Shown: positions 36,016 through 44,709 of the stretch, one piece after another
Position numbering within the stretch: position 1 is the stretch's first letter
Layout of the letters: every line of letters begins with the position of its first letter
Notes under the pieces: generated by a model
What the model was told of the DNA's origin: nothing
Seen by the model: only the letters and a program-made list of their open reading frames with translations
Database searches by the model: none
NCBI RefSeq assembly: GCF_006715395.1
Contig: NZ_VFNC01000002.1
Coordinates: 3,348,001-3,412,000 of the forward strand
Source of the DNA: Streptomyces sp. SLBN-31
GTDB lineage: Bacteria; Actinomycetota; Actinomycetes; Streptomycetales; Streptomycetaceae
DNA: 64,000 nucleotides
Reading direction: 5' to 3'
Program-made: the position numbers and the translations under genes

Positions 36016-36513
36016 TCAGCCGCGCAGCCTGCGGGCCGGCAGGACGACGTGCGCCGCCGCGTTCAGGGTCTCCTCGGCGCCCACGAAGGCGGTGAAGGCC
36101 TCCGGGTCGACAGGCTTGCCCGGCTCGGCCTCGGGCCAGGGGCGGGAGGTGAACACCAGGTAGGCGTAGCCCCGTTTGGTGACCGCGGCGAGCCATTCCG
36201 GCGGCGGGGTGCACTGGGCATTGGAGCCGGGCAGGGTGACGACGGCGTGGCCGCCCTCGACCAGCAGGCTCAGCGGCAGGCTCGGCCTGGCAGCTGCGTC
36301 GGTCAGCTCGCCACCGAGGGAGAGACCGACGCTTCCCAGCAGTTCGGCGACGGCGGCCGACGCGGCCTCGAGGCCGGCCGCTGCGTCGCCGAGAGAGTAG
36401 ACGAGCAGGTAGGGCATGTCGCCATCGGGGGCCTTGCCGCTCCAGGCCATCACGACGAGGGTGCCCAGTTCGGCGGGGCCGAGGGGGCGGGTTCCGCTTG
36501 AGGTTGAGGTCAC
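36016..36513 (-). CDS. DUF5949-like protein
   Basis: 165 residues, no signal or membrane segment. LGTLVVMAWSGKAPDGDMPYLLVYSLGD near the N-terminus and GYAYLVFTSRPWPEAEPGKP towards the end are the pieces I associate with the Streptomyces family DUF5949; I hold the family number with moderate certainty. Function unknown. Start GTG 36513 with an AAGG upstream. It precedes the frameshifted small gene on the same strand. Confidence 0.7.
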   Translation of the reverse strand: MTSTSSGTRPLGPAELGTLVVMAWSGKAPDGDMPYLLVYSLGDAAAGLEAASAAVAELLGSVGLSLGGELTDAAARPSLPLSLLVEGGHAVVTLPGSNAQCTPPPEWLAAVTKRGYAYLVFTSRPWPEAEPGKPVDPEAFTAFVGAEETLNAAAHVVLPARRLRG

Positions 36514-36668
36514 CGCGCGACCTTATCGACGGTCCGGAAGGCCACCGGGCGGCTTCTCACCCGACCGGGGGACGGTCCCCGCCCTCTCCACACGAACGAG
36601 GGACTCGCCTCGAACAGCCCACGGTCCTACGCGCATTCGGTTCCGGAGTGCTTCTGTGCTGGAGTGGC

Positions 36669-36959
36669 TCAGTGCTGGAGCGGAAGGCCGCCGAGCAGTC
36701 CGCCCTTCTTGTTCAGCGCACCCGTGGCACCCTTCGCGGTGCTCAGCAGGGAGTCCTTGTTCTCGGTGTCGAGCGCGTTCGACTGGTGCTGCAGCGGCAT
36801 CACGTCGCGGGGCTCGATGTGTCCGCTGGTGAGCGTGTTCACGGCGCCGTTGAGGCTGGTGGGCGTCACGTCCGAGGCGCTGTAGGCGAACGCGGGCGCG
36901 GCGGCGCCGGCGAGGGCGACGGTACCGGCAACGACAGCGGCGGCCTTCAGATACTTCAT
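36669..36959 (-). CDS. Small secreted protein of unknown function
   Basis: 96 residues. A textbook signal peptide (M-K-Y-L-K then AAAVVAGTVALAGAAAPAFA, cleavage after AFA near residue 25) and a 70-residue mature part, SASDVTPTSLNGAVNTLTSG and onward, ending in GGLLGGLPLQH. There are no Cys. AAAGGA is 6 bases before ATG 36959. It resembles small exported proteins found among chaplin and rodlin genes, but it lacks the chaplin core and is shorter than rodlins. Confidence 0.8.
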   Translation of the reverse strand: MKYLKAAAVVAGTVALAGAAAPAFAYSASDVTPTSLNGAVNTLTSGHIEPRDVMPLQHQSNALDTENKDSLLSTAKGATGALNKKGGLLGGLPLQH

Positions 36960-37076
36960 CGGGTTCCTTTCATCGGGCAACTCACGGCACCAGGGGAAAT
37001 CTGGCGCCGTGCCCAACGATCCACGCCCAGCAGGGAAACCCCGCACGCAGAAAACGTTTCTCATCCTCATATGAAA

Positions 37077-37115
37077 GGCCGCCCGGCCGCCTCGCTGAGG
37101 ATCGGCCGGGCGGCC
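37077..37115 (-). terminator. Terminator hairpin downstream of the frameshifted secreted gene
   Basis: GGCCGCCCGGCCG (37077-37089), 13-base loop, CGGCCGGGCGGCC (37103-37115): a perfect 13-bp stem. On the minus strand it is followed by CTTTCAT. It lies 27 bases after the stop at 37142. Confidence 0.8.
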
Positions 37116-37141
37116 AGGTGCGTTGAGCTCTCGTCCCCAGG

Positions 37142-37868
37142 TCACGCGATGGGCAGCGCCGGCGTCGCAGGGAGCGATGGCGTCGACACCGGCAGACCCG
37201 GCAGAATCCCGGCGGGCAGGTTGCCGCCGAGCAGGGTCGCGGTGACGGTGCTGACCAGCCCGCTCACCACGCTGGTGACGGCCGGCACCACCTGGGTGAC
37301 GTCCCCGGAGGTGACCGCCTGAAGTAGCGCGTCGATCGCCTTCTTCAGCGCGGCCAGGGCGTCGCCGGTGAGGTCGGCGGCGGCCCGCGGCTTGGCGTCA
37401 CTGCTGTTCTTGGCGAACGTCAGGACGGACACGGCCGGCCGGGGCCGGCGGAGCGGCAGAGGTCGCGGGCAGGGCAGGCATCGCCGGAGCGGCAGAGGTC
37501 GCGGGCAGGGCAGGCATCGCCGGGGTTACGGGCGCCCCCGGGACAGCGGCGGAGACCTTGGCGAGGGCGTCGGTGGCGGCCTTGCCGAGCGTGCTGGCGT
37601 CGGCGGCCGGAAGCCGGCCGTTGTCGGCCTTGAGGACGGTGTTCAGCAGGTCGGTGACCGGGGTGAGGACGGTGCCGAGATCGCCCAGGCTCTTGACCGG
37701 GGCGAAAAGCGCGTCCGCGCCGGGGACGGGCGCATGGGCCGCGACCCGGACACGCTGCTCCCGAGCCGACGCGCCGTCGGCCGCCAAGGCGGCCGGTGTG
37801 GCGATAGCGGCGAGGAGGGCGGCGCAGAGGACGGAGGACGCGATACGCGGTGCGGGCAGAGCACGCAT
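37142..37868 (-). pseudogene. Secreted helical protein gene with a frameshift and a 36-bp duplication
   Basis: The 5' frame starts at ATG 37868 with a signal peptide (MRALPAPRIASSVLCAALLA then AIATPAALAA) and a mature part (LGDLGTVLTPVTDLLNTVLKA and on) up to PALPATSAAPPAPAG. There the frame runs into an early stop at 37398. The remainder, SVLTFAKNSSDAKPRAAADL to the stop at 37142, is in the next frame and is plainly the C-terminal half of the same protein. Total span is 727 bases, one more than a multiple of 3. The junction is a GGCC-rich run at 37433-37451. Just before it two 36-bp direct repeats encode APAMPALPATSA twice. Function unknown. Confidence 0.7.
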
Positions 37869-37933
37869 GCGTGTTCCTTTCGGTGGTGCAAGGACCTGTT
37901 GCCCACCGTGGAATCACCAGTCGCGCCCTGCAA

Positions 37934-37951
37934 CCGGACGGCCCCGTCCGG
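37934..37951 (-). terminator. Short hairpin downstream of chpF
   Basis: CCGGACG-GCCC-CGTCCGG, a perfect 7-bp stem about 95 bases after the chpF stop on the minus strand. No T-tract. Confidence 0.4.
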
Positions 37952-38043
37952 GGCAACGCCAACCGGCCGCTCGCCCGCGGAGGAACCACGGGAAGGCGGC
38001 CGGCGAAGGGCATTCGCGCCTGGGGCGGCGACGTCGAGGGACG

Positions 38044-38283
38044 TCAGTCGTTGACGCACTGGTTGCCGAACACGGGGTTCAGCAGACCGGTGGTGTCGGT
38101 GGTGTTACCGCAGACGTTGACCGGCGCGTGGATCGGCCTCTGGAGGACGTTGCCCGACAGCACACCCGGCGAGTGGGCGGCGACGCCGTGCGCGTCGGCG
38201 TCGGCGGAGGCGAAACCGGCACCGCCGGCGACCGCCGCAGCGGCGGCGGTGGTAAGAACCAGGCCCTTCGCGATACGCGACAT
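38044..38283 (-). CDS. chpF: Short chaplin ChpF
   Basis: 79 residues. Signal peptide (M-S-R-I-A-K-G then LVLTTAAAAAVAGGAGFASA) and one chaplin domain: HSPGVLSGNVLQRPIHAPVN, C-G-N-T, GLLNPVFGNQCVND, ending right after the second Cys as short chaplins do. AAGGAG lies about 10 bases before ATG 38283. Secreted hydrophobin-like amyloid former. Named from its position at the start of the polysaccharide cluster. Confidence 0.9.
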   Translation of the reverse strand: MSRIAKGLVLTTAAAAAVAGGAGFASADADAHGVAAHSPGVLSGNVLQRPIHAPVNVCGNTTDTTGLLNPVFGNQCVND

Positions 38284-38337
38284 GGAGAAGTGCTCCTTGG
38301 AGTTGACACAACTTCTGGGCGGATGCCCGTCGCTGTG

Positions 38338-38365
38338 TCAACGCATGACGCACGAGCGGGTTGTG
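38338..38365 (-). promoter_or_regulatory. Putative sigma-BldN promoter of chpF
   Basis: On the minus strand CACAAC (38365-38360), 16-base spacer, CGTTGA (38343-38338), about 55 bases before the chpF start. The -10 half is perfect and the -35 half matches 4 of 6 positions of CGTAAC. Confidence 0.5.
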
Positions 38366-38621
38366 CCGCCAAAGGAGTGATCCGGCGACAGGCCGTTCTT
38401 CATCAATCGGCATTCTTGTGCGATTTCAACTGATTCGCGCGGACAGTGGCCAGAGTCGCGCACCTCCTGACGCAGCCCTGCGGTCGGCCGATCGCACGCT
38501 TCTCGCTCTCCGAGGCTGTTCGATCTCGGCACCGCTCTGCAGCTCGGTGGTGACCAGCCGGCCGTCCGGCTCGTTCCCCAGCGGGACGCCCGAGCGCCAC
38601 CCGTGAGCGAGGAACCGCGCA

Positions 38622-40028
38622 ATGCACCTGCCAGCACCCGACCCCCGACCCCGGGTCCTGCACATCACGCAGCCGGTGGAGGGCGGGGTCGCCCGTGTCG
38701 TGACGGACCTGACGCGGGCCCAGCTCGCGGCCGGTCTGCGTGTCTCGGTCGCCTGCCCCGCGAGCCGTCTCGCCGACGAACTGAGGTCGCTGGGCGCCGA
38801 GGTACACCACTGGGGGGCGACCCGTTCACCGGGCCCGACACTCGTTCGAGAGGTACGCCGACTGGTGCGAGTGGTCGCCAGGGTGCGCCCCGATCTGGTG
38901 CACGCGCACAGCGCGAAGGCAGGGCTGGCCGGGCGGCTCGCGGTGCGCGGGCGCGTCCCCACGGTGTTCCAGCCGCACGCCTGGTCGTTCGAGGCGGTCG
39001 ATGGGGGCATGGCGGCGCTGGCGCTGCGCTGGGAGCGGTGGGGGGCGCGCTGGGCGTCCCGGGTGGTGTGTGTGAGCGAGGCGGAGCGCGCGACCGGCGC
39101 GCGCGCCGGGATCGCCGCCCGCTGGGCCGTCGTGCCGAACGGCATCGATCCAGGGCGTTTCCATCCCGCGGCCGTCGACACGGTACGGGCCGCGCTGCTT
39201 CCGGACGCCGATCCGGCGGCCCTGCTGGTGGTGTGCGTGGGGCGACTGTGTCGGCAAAAGGGGCAGGACGTCCTGCTGGACGCCTGGCACACCGTGCAGG
39301 ACCGGGTCCCTGAGGCCCGGCTGGTGCTGGTCGGGGACGGGCCGGACCACGACGAACTCCGCTCCCGCGCATCCAAGTCGGTGGACTTCGCCGGGGCCGT
39401 GCCGGATGCCGCGCCCTGGTACCAGGCCGCCGACCTGGTCGTACTGCCCTCGCGCTGGGAAGGCATGGCACTCGCCCCGCTGGAGGCGATGGCCTGCGCA
39501 CGCCCGGTGGTCCTGACGGACGTGGACGGAGCCCGCGAAAGCCTGCCACCGGCCCTGCGGCCGGCCCGCGGCCCCCTGAAAACCCCCGCCAACCGGGCTC
39601 CCGTCTCCACGCCCGGCCCCCCCGGCTCGCGATCGGGCCACCGCAGTCCGGCCACCAGGACCGTCTCGAGCGGCCCCGACTCAGCACCCGGTCGCCCCGG
39701 CCCAGGAGCGAGCTCCCGGGATCCGGGCGCCGCCTCCGCGGCGGGCCGCCACGGCGGCCCCGCGTCCGACTCCGGGAGCCCCGCGGCCGTCCCCCGTTGC
39801 CTCGTCCCCCCGGGAGATCCGGGAGAACTCGCCGACGCCGTGTCCTCGTTGCTGCTCGATCCGTTGCTCCGTGAGTCGCTCGGGCATCTGGGGCGCCGGC
39901 ACGTCCTGTCCACGCACGACGTACGGCACACAGCCGAGGCGGTGGCGGACGTGTACCGCGACCTGCTCGGCGGCGTGTCCGACGCTGCCGCCGTGCCCTC
40001 CGAGTACAGGGAGTCCATCCACTCGTGA
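38622..40028 (+). CDS. Glycosyltransferase family 4 with a low-complexity insert
   Basis: 468-residue GT-B enzyme. The N-domain carries the VLHITQPVEGGVARVV donor-proximal loop; the C-domain has VGRLCRQKGQDVLLDAW and the PSRWEGMALAPLEAMA motif (E280 and E288 of the EX7E pair). Between about residues 311 and 392, in the C-domain near its end, there are some 80 residues of Pro/Ser/Gly/Arg low complexity that normal family members lack; afterwards the fold resumes with VPPGDPGELADAVSSLL. First gene of the exopolysaccharide operon; it adds a sugar to the lipid-linked repeat unit. The stop overlaps the next start. Confidence 0.88.
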   Translation: MHLPAPDPRPRVLHITQPVEGGVARVVTDLTRAQLAAGLRVSVACPASRLADELRSLGAEVHHWGATRSPGPTLVREVRRLVRVVARVRPDLVHAHSAKAGLAGRLAVRGRVPTVFQPHAWSFEAVDGGMAALALRWERWGARWASRVVCVSEAERATGARAGIAARWAVVPNGIDPGRFHPAAVDTVRAALLPDADPAALLVVCVGRLCRQKGQDVLLDAWHTVQDRVPEARLVLVGDGPDHDELRSRASKSVDFAGAVPDAAPWYQAADLVVLPSRWEGMALAPLEAMACARPVVLTDVDGARESLPPALRPARGPLKTPANRAPVSTPGPPGSRSGHRSPATRTVSSGPDSAPGRPGPGASSRDPGAASAAGRHGGPASDSGSPAAVPRCLVPPGDPGELADAVSSLLLDPLLRESLGHLGRRHVLSTHDVRHTAEAVADVYRDLLGGVSDAAAVPSEYRESIHS

Positions 40029-41452
40029 CCGCGAAAGGCACCGTCCCCTGGCCCGGCGGGCAGCAACGGGACCCCGGATTCTCGCCCGTCTCGGTCATGC
40101 CCACGCGCATCGCCGCGGCCGGCTTCCGGTTCCCGGCCAACCACCCTCCGGCGCGCCCCGCCTCCCTGGTGCCGCTGCTCGCCGCCGACGTCACCGCCGC
40201 CGTCCTCGGCGCCGTGGCGTTCGCGGGCGTCGAGCAGGGCCCCCTGCTGCTGGCCCTCCTGGTCGCCACGTCGGTGCTGCTGCGCCCGCAGCCCCCGCAC
40301 TCCGCCTCCGGCGTCCTCGACGAACTCCCAGTCGTGTGCGGCCGGATCGCCGTGACCTGGGCGGCGCTCGCGGCGCTCGTCGGGGCGTACGCCCCGGCGC
40401 ACGCGCTGTCCGCCCGCACCCTGCTGCTGGGCTTCCTGCTCCAGTCGACGGCGGATTGCGCCAGCCGCGGCCTGGTGCACTGGCGCCGGCGCACCGCCCT
40501 GCTCAGCCGACCCCGCACCGCCCTGGTCATCGGCCCGGCGGCGACCGCCCAGCGCGTCGCCGCCGCCGTCCTGCGGCACCCGCGCTGCGGGGTGCTGCCG
40601 GTCGGGATCGTGGCCGAGCGCCCCGAGGGCACCAGTGGGCTGCCGGTGCTGACGAGCGGTCAGGAGGTGCAGCGGGCGCTCATCCAGAACGGCGTACGGG
40701 ACGTGCTCGCCGTCCATCCCTCGGTACGGACCGAGCAGGGACCGCTGCTGCGGGCGCTCGCCGAGTCGGGGTGCACGGTGTGGGAGGTCGACGCGGACTC
40801 ACCGTCGTACGCGACCCGAGACCAGCTCGCCGGGTTCTCCTGCCGACGGCTGGACATGGGGCACGGGCCGCGGCGCGGGAGCGCGGGCAAGCGGCTGCTG
40901 GACGTACTGGTCTCCGGGACGCTGTTGCTGCTGGTCATTCCGGTGCTGCTGATGTGTGCGGTGGTGCTGCGGGTCAGCGACGGACCGGGGGTGGTCTTCC
41001 GGCAGGAGCGTATCGGCAAGGACGGCCGCCCCTTCACGCTGCTGAAGTTCCGCACCCACCGTCCGGTCGACGAGCGCGAGTCGGCGACCCGCTGGAGCGT
41101 GGCCGACGAGGCCCGCATGTCGTGGTTCTGCCGCTTCCTGCGCCGCACCTCGCTCGACGAGCTGCTCCAGCTGTGGAACGTCTTCTGGGGCGACATGAGC
41201 CTGGTCGGCCCGCGTCCAGAACGCCCTTACTTCGTCGCCCAGTTCAGCCAGCGCTACCCCGGTTACGCGGCCCGCCACCGGATGCGGACCGGGATCACCG
41301 GGCTGGCCCAGATCAATGGTCTGCGCGGCGACACCTCGATCGAGGACCGGGCGCGTTTCGACAACGCGTACATCGACAACTGGTCGCTGTGGCAGGACGT
41401 CTGCATCCTGCTGCGCACCGCGGCCGCACTCGTACGGCCGACGGGGAGCTGA
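40025..41452 (+). CDS. Polyprenyl phosphoglycosyl transferase (exopolysaccharide initiating sugar transferase)
   Basis: 475 residues. An N-terminal region with several hydrophobic helices is followed by a nucleotide-binding-like domain (TALVIGPAATAQRVAAAVL). The C-terminal bacterial sugar transferase domain has GKRLLDVLVSGTLLLLVIPV (membrane re-entrant helix), FRQERIGKDGRPFTLLKFRT, LRRTSLDELLQLWNVFWGDM, SLVGPRPERPYF and the GITGLAQINGLRG signature. It transfers a sugar-1-phosphate from UDP-sugar to undecaprenyl phosphate, the first membrane step. GTG 40025 overlaps the previous stop. Confidence 0.93.
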   Translation: MTAKGTVPWPGGQQRDPGFSPVSVMPTRIAAAGFRFPANHPPARPASLVPLLAADVTAAVLGAVAFAGVEQGPLLLALLVATSVLLRPQPPHSASGVLDELPVVCGRIAVTWAALAALVGAYAPAHALSARTLLLGFLLQSTADCASRGLVHWRRRTALLSRPRTALVIGPAATAQRVAAAVLRHPRCGVLPVGIVAERPEGTSGLPVLTSGQEVQRALIQNGVRDVLAVHPSVRTEQGPLLRALAESGCTVWEVDADSPSYATRDQLAGFSCRRLDMGHGPRRGSAGKRLLDVLVSGTLLLLVIPVLLMCAVVLRVSDGPGVVFRQERIGKDGRPFTLLKFRTHRPVDERESATRWSVADEARMSWFCRFLRRTSLDELLQLWNVFWGDMSLVGPRPERPYFVAQFSQRYPGYAARHRMRTGITGLAQINGLRGDTSIEDRARFDNAYIDNWSLWQDVCILLRTAAALVRPTGS

Positions 41453-41461
41453 GCGACGCCC

Positions 41462-42826
41462 ATGAGCCATGCCCTGTCCCTGCCCCGCGTCCGCGAGTGG
41501 CCGCCGGTGCTGCCCGTGCTCGCCGTGCTCGTCCTGCTCGGTCTGCCGCTCACGCCCACCGGGGAGAGCGGCGCGGGCCCCGCCGACACGGTCTCCGCGT
41601 TGGTGGTGCTGTTCTGCGCGATCCGTCTCGTACGCGGCCGCCGGCGCCCCCTGTCCCGTACGGCCGCCGTGGTGCTGGGCCTTCCGGTGCTGGGGCTCGC
41701 GGTCGCCGCGATGGGGGCGTCCTCGCCGGGCACCGGGATCACCGGTCTCGGCCGTTACCTCCAAATCTTCGTCCTGGTGCCCGCCGCCGTGCTCCTGCTC
41801 ATCCGCGGCCGTCGTGACTTTCGGCTGCTGGCCTGGTCGTTCGTGGGGCTGGCGGTGTGGCAGGGCGCGATCGGCGTCCACCAGTACCTCACCGGTACCG
41901 GCGCCTCGTACCAGGGCGAGGACGTCCGCGCGGTGGGCACCTTCGGGCCGACGGACGTGATGGGCATGGCGACGGTCGTGTCCTTGGGTCTGGTGTGCGC
42001 GCTGGGTCTGGCGCTGGGCCGGGCCCCGGTACGGCAGCGGGCCGTCGCCGTGTGCTGCGCGCTCGCGCTGCTCCTCCCGCTCGCCCTGTCCTTCAGCCGC
42101 GGGGCGTGGATCGCGACGGCGGCCACCTGCGCGGTGCAGCTGGTGTTCGCGGGGGCGCGGCGGGCGCTGAAGGTGAGCGCCGCAGCGGTCGCCGCCGGGG
42201 TGATCCTGGTCGGTGGTTTCGGCGTTGGTTCGGCGATGCTGCGGGAGCGGATCGACAGCATCACGCGGGTCACCGACGCGCCGGACCAGTCCGTGACGGA
42301 CCGGTACACGATGTGGGCGGCGGCCGTCGGCATGTGGCGCGAACAGCCGCTGACCGGCGTGGGGTTGAAGGGGTTCCCGGACCACCGGGACAGTCACGCC
42401 TCACTCGCCCTGTCCTCGGGCAGCGACACGGAGGGTGCGGGCGCGGCGTTCCTCAAGCAGCCGCTGCTGTCCCCGCACAACATGTACCTGCTGGTGCTGG
42501 CGGAGCAGGGCCTCGTCGGGGCCGTCGCCCTGATCGGCAGCTGGCTGGCCCTGCTGGTGTGCGGCCTGCGCGGGCTGTGGCGGGCGCGGGTGGCGGGCAC
42601 GGGGCCGGACTGCGCCCTGATCGGCACGGGCCTGCTCGTCTGGCAGCTCATCGACTTCGCGTACGCGGACATCGGCGGCCCGTCGACGGTGCTGACGGCG
42701 GTGGTCTTCGGGACGGTGGCCTGGTGGTCGCTGGTCGGGGCCGACGGGACCGGACCCGGCGCACGGCAGGCACCTCCGGCGGTCGAACCGGCCCTCGGCG
42801 GTGCCGAGGAGGCCACGTCACGATGA
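41462..42826 (+). CDS. O-antigen ligase/polymerase-like (Wzy/WaaL) membrane protein
   Basis: 454 residues with 10-12 hydrophobic helices (LPVLAVLVLLGLPL, TAAVVLGLPVLGLAVAAMG, VVSLGLVCALGLALG and others). The conserved periplasmic loop region includes LSFSRGAWIATAA and, later, YTMWAAAVGMWREQPLTGVG...HNMYLLVLAEQGLVGAVAL, the O-antigen ligase signature. It probably polymerises lipid-linked repeat units or attaches the chain outside the membrane. The stop overlaps the flippase start as ATGA. Confidence 0.88.
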   Translation: MSHALSLPRVREWPPVLPVLAVLVLLGLPLTPTGESGAGPADTVSALVVLFCAIRLVRGRRRPLSRTAAVVLGLPVLGLAVAAMGASSPGTGITGLGRYLQIFVLVPAAVLLLIRGRRDFRLLAWSFVGLAVWQGAIGVHQYLTGTGASYQGEDVRAVGTFGPTDVMGMATVVSLGLVCALGLALGRAPVRQRAVAVCCALALLLPLALSFSRGAWIATAATCAVQLVFAGARRALKVSAAAVAAGVILVGGFGVGSAMLRERIDSITRVTDAPDQSVTDRYTMWAAAVGMWREQPLTGVGLKGFPDHRDSHASLALSSGSDTEGAGAAFLKQPLLSPHNMYLLVLAEQGLVGAVALIGSWLALLVCGLRGLWRARVAGTGPDCALIGTGLLVWQLIDFAYADIGGPSTVLTAVVFGTVAWWSLVGADGTGPGARQAPPAVEPALGGAEEATSR

Positions 42827-44709
42827 CGGTGACTCCCCCGGACAGCCCGCGGATCACCCACGCCACCGGCCCCGCACCGCACCCCGGGACGCCGACGAAC
42901 CCGGCGGGGGTACCGGCGGGCCGCTCCTTCAGGGAAGCGTCAGACGTCCCGGCAGTGCCGCCCCCGACGGACCCGTGGGGCGCCCAGGACCACACGGAGG
43001 GATGGTCCTCGGGAAGCGCCCCGCACATCGTTCCCGCGGGCACGCGCACCACCGCCACCCCCCACGGCCCCGTCGGCTCCCGACCCTCCCCGATCCCCCC
43101 GGCCCCCCGCCCCGGCGACGACCAGGAACCGGCCGGCGACCCCGATGCGGCCACCCCCTCCGGACGGTTTCTCGCCAAGGCCGCTCTCGTCACCGCCGGC
43201 CTGTCCGTCGCCGGAGCGTTGCTCGGCCTGGTGCGGGACCAGGCGCTGGCCCGGTTGTTCGGCGCCGGGAGCGAGATGGACGCCTTCCTGGTGGCGTGGA
43301 CCGTGCCGGAGTTCGCGGCGACCCTGCTGATCGAGGAAGGGCTGGCGTTCGCGCTGATCCCGGCGTTCAGCGCGGCGCTGGCCCGGCGGGCGCAGGGCGG
43401 GCCCGGCGACCCCGTCCGCGCTCTGGTCGGCGCCACCCTGCCCCGCCTGACGCTGGGCTTCGTCGCCACGGCCGTCCTGCTCATCGTCACCGCACCGCAC
43501 CTGGTCGAGGCCCTCGCCCCGGGCCTGCCCCACCCCGCGCTGGCGGTCGACTGCACCCGGCTGACGGCGACCTGCGTGCTCGGTTTCGGGCTGGCCGGCT
43601 ACTGCAGCGCGGCCCTGCGCGCCCACCGCCGCTTCCTCGCCCCCGCCGCGATCTACGTCGCCTACAACACCGGCATCATCACCGGGATGTTCGCCCTGGG
43701 CGGCCGCTGGGGCGTGCGGTCGGCGGCGGTCGGCGTCGCGGCGGGCGGGTGCCTGATGGTCGCCGTACAACTGCCGTCACTGTGGCGGCAGTTGCGCAGG
43801 CAGGCGGCGACGGTGGCCGTTTCGGCCCCCGACCGGGCGCGGCCCATGGAGTTCGCCCTCGTGGCCACCGTCCTGCTCTTCGCCCTGTGCCGGCAGTCAC
43901 AGGTGCTCATCGAGCGGTTCCTCGCCTCCCACCTCCCGGCCGGCGCCATCTCGCACCTGAACTACGCGCAGAAGGTCGCCCAGATGCCGATGGTGCTGTC
44001 ACTGATGCTGTGCACCGTCACCTTCCCGGTGGTGGCCCGCGCCCTGGCCGAGGGCGACACCGAACGGGCCCGCGTCCGGGTGGAGCGGGACCTGTCGCTG
44101 GCCGCGTGCATCGTGCTGCTGGGCACCGCGGTGGTGATCGCCTGCGCCCCGCAGATCGTCGAACTCCTCTTCCAGCGTGGCGCGTTCACCCCCAGGGACT
44201 CCGCGGCGACGGCGGGCGTCATGCGCGTGTACGCCCTCGGGCTGCTCGGCCAGACCCTGGTCGGCGTCCTCGTCCGGTCCTACTTCTCCGCGGGCCGCCC
44301 CACCTGGTACCCGGTCGGCGCGATGACCGCCGGCATCGTCGTGACGGCCTGGATCGGCGCCTTCACGGTGCTGACGTGGGGTGTCGACGGCATCGCGACC
44401 GCCAACGCCGCCGGCATCACCGTCACCGCCGCCCTGCTGCTGGGCGGCATGGGCCGGGGCGGCATCCCGATCCGCACCCGCCGGGTGCTGGCGGAGCTGA
44501 CCAAGCCGCTGCGCGCCGCGGTGGTGGCGACGCTGGCGGGAGCCTTCGTGGCGCACCGCATCGCCGCCCCCGTGTCCGCCCTCGCCGCCGGCTGCCTCAC
44601 CGCCACCACGGTCTTCCTCCTGCTCGGCCTGGCTCTCGGCGCCCAAGGCCTCGACCCCGCCCTGCACTCCGTACGCACCGTCACACGAAGGCTCTCGCAT
44701 GGCCGTTGA
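42823..44709 (+). CDS. MurJ/MviN-family lipid-linked oligosaccharide flippase
   Basis: 628 residues. The first 110 are Pro/Thr-rich and cytoplasmic, followed by about 14 helices of the MOP superfamily. LLGLVRDQALARLFGAGSEM matches the MurJ TM1/TM2 region and QKVAQMPMVLSLMLCTVTFP and FQRGAFTPRDSAAT are further MurJ signatures. In this cluster it most likely acts as the Wzx-type flippase for the polysaccharide repeat unit, with the cell's housekeeping MurJ elsewhere. It overlaps the next gene by 11 bases. Confidence 0.9.
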   Translation: MTVTPPDSPRITHATGPAPHPGTPTNPAGVPAGRSFREASDVPAVPPPTDPWGAQDHTEGWSSGSAPHIVPAGTRTTATPHGPVGSRPSPIPPAPRPGDDQEPAGDPDAATPSGRFLAKAALVTAGLSVAGALLGLVRDQALARLFGAGSEMDAFLVAWTVPEFAATLLIEEGLAFALIPAFSAALARRAQGGPGDPVRALVGATLPRLTLGFVATAVLLIVTAPHLVEALAPGLPHPALAVDCTRLTATCVLGFGLAGYCSAALRAHRRFLAPAAIYVAYNTGIITGMFALGGRWGVRSAAVGVAAGGCLMVAVQLPSLWRQLRRQAATVAVSAPDRARPMEFALVATVLLFALCRQSQVLIERFLASHLPAGAISHLNYAQKVAQMPMVLSLMLCTVTFPVVARALAEGDTERARVRVERDLSLAACIVLLGTAVVIACAPQIVELLFQRGAFTPRDSAATAGVMRVYALGLLGQTLVGVLVRSYFSAGRPTWYPVGAMTAGIVVTAWIGAFTVLTWGVDGIATANAAGITVTAALLLGGMGRGGIPIRTRRVLAELTKPLRAAVVATLAGAFVAHRIAAPVSALAAGCLTATTVFLLLGLALGAQGLDPALHSVRTVTRRLSHGR

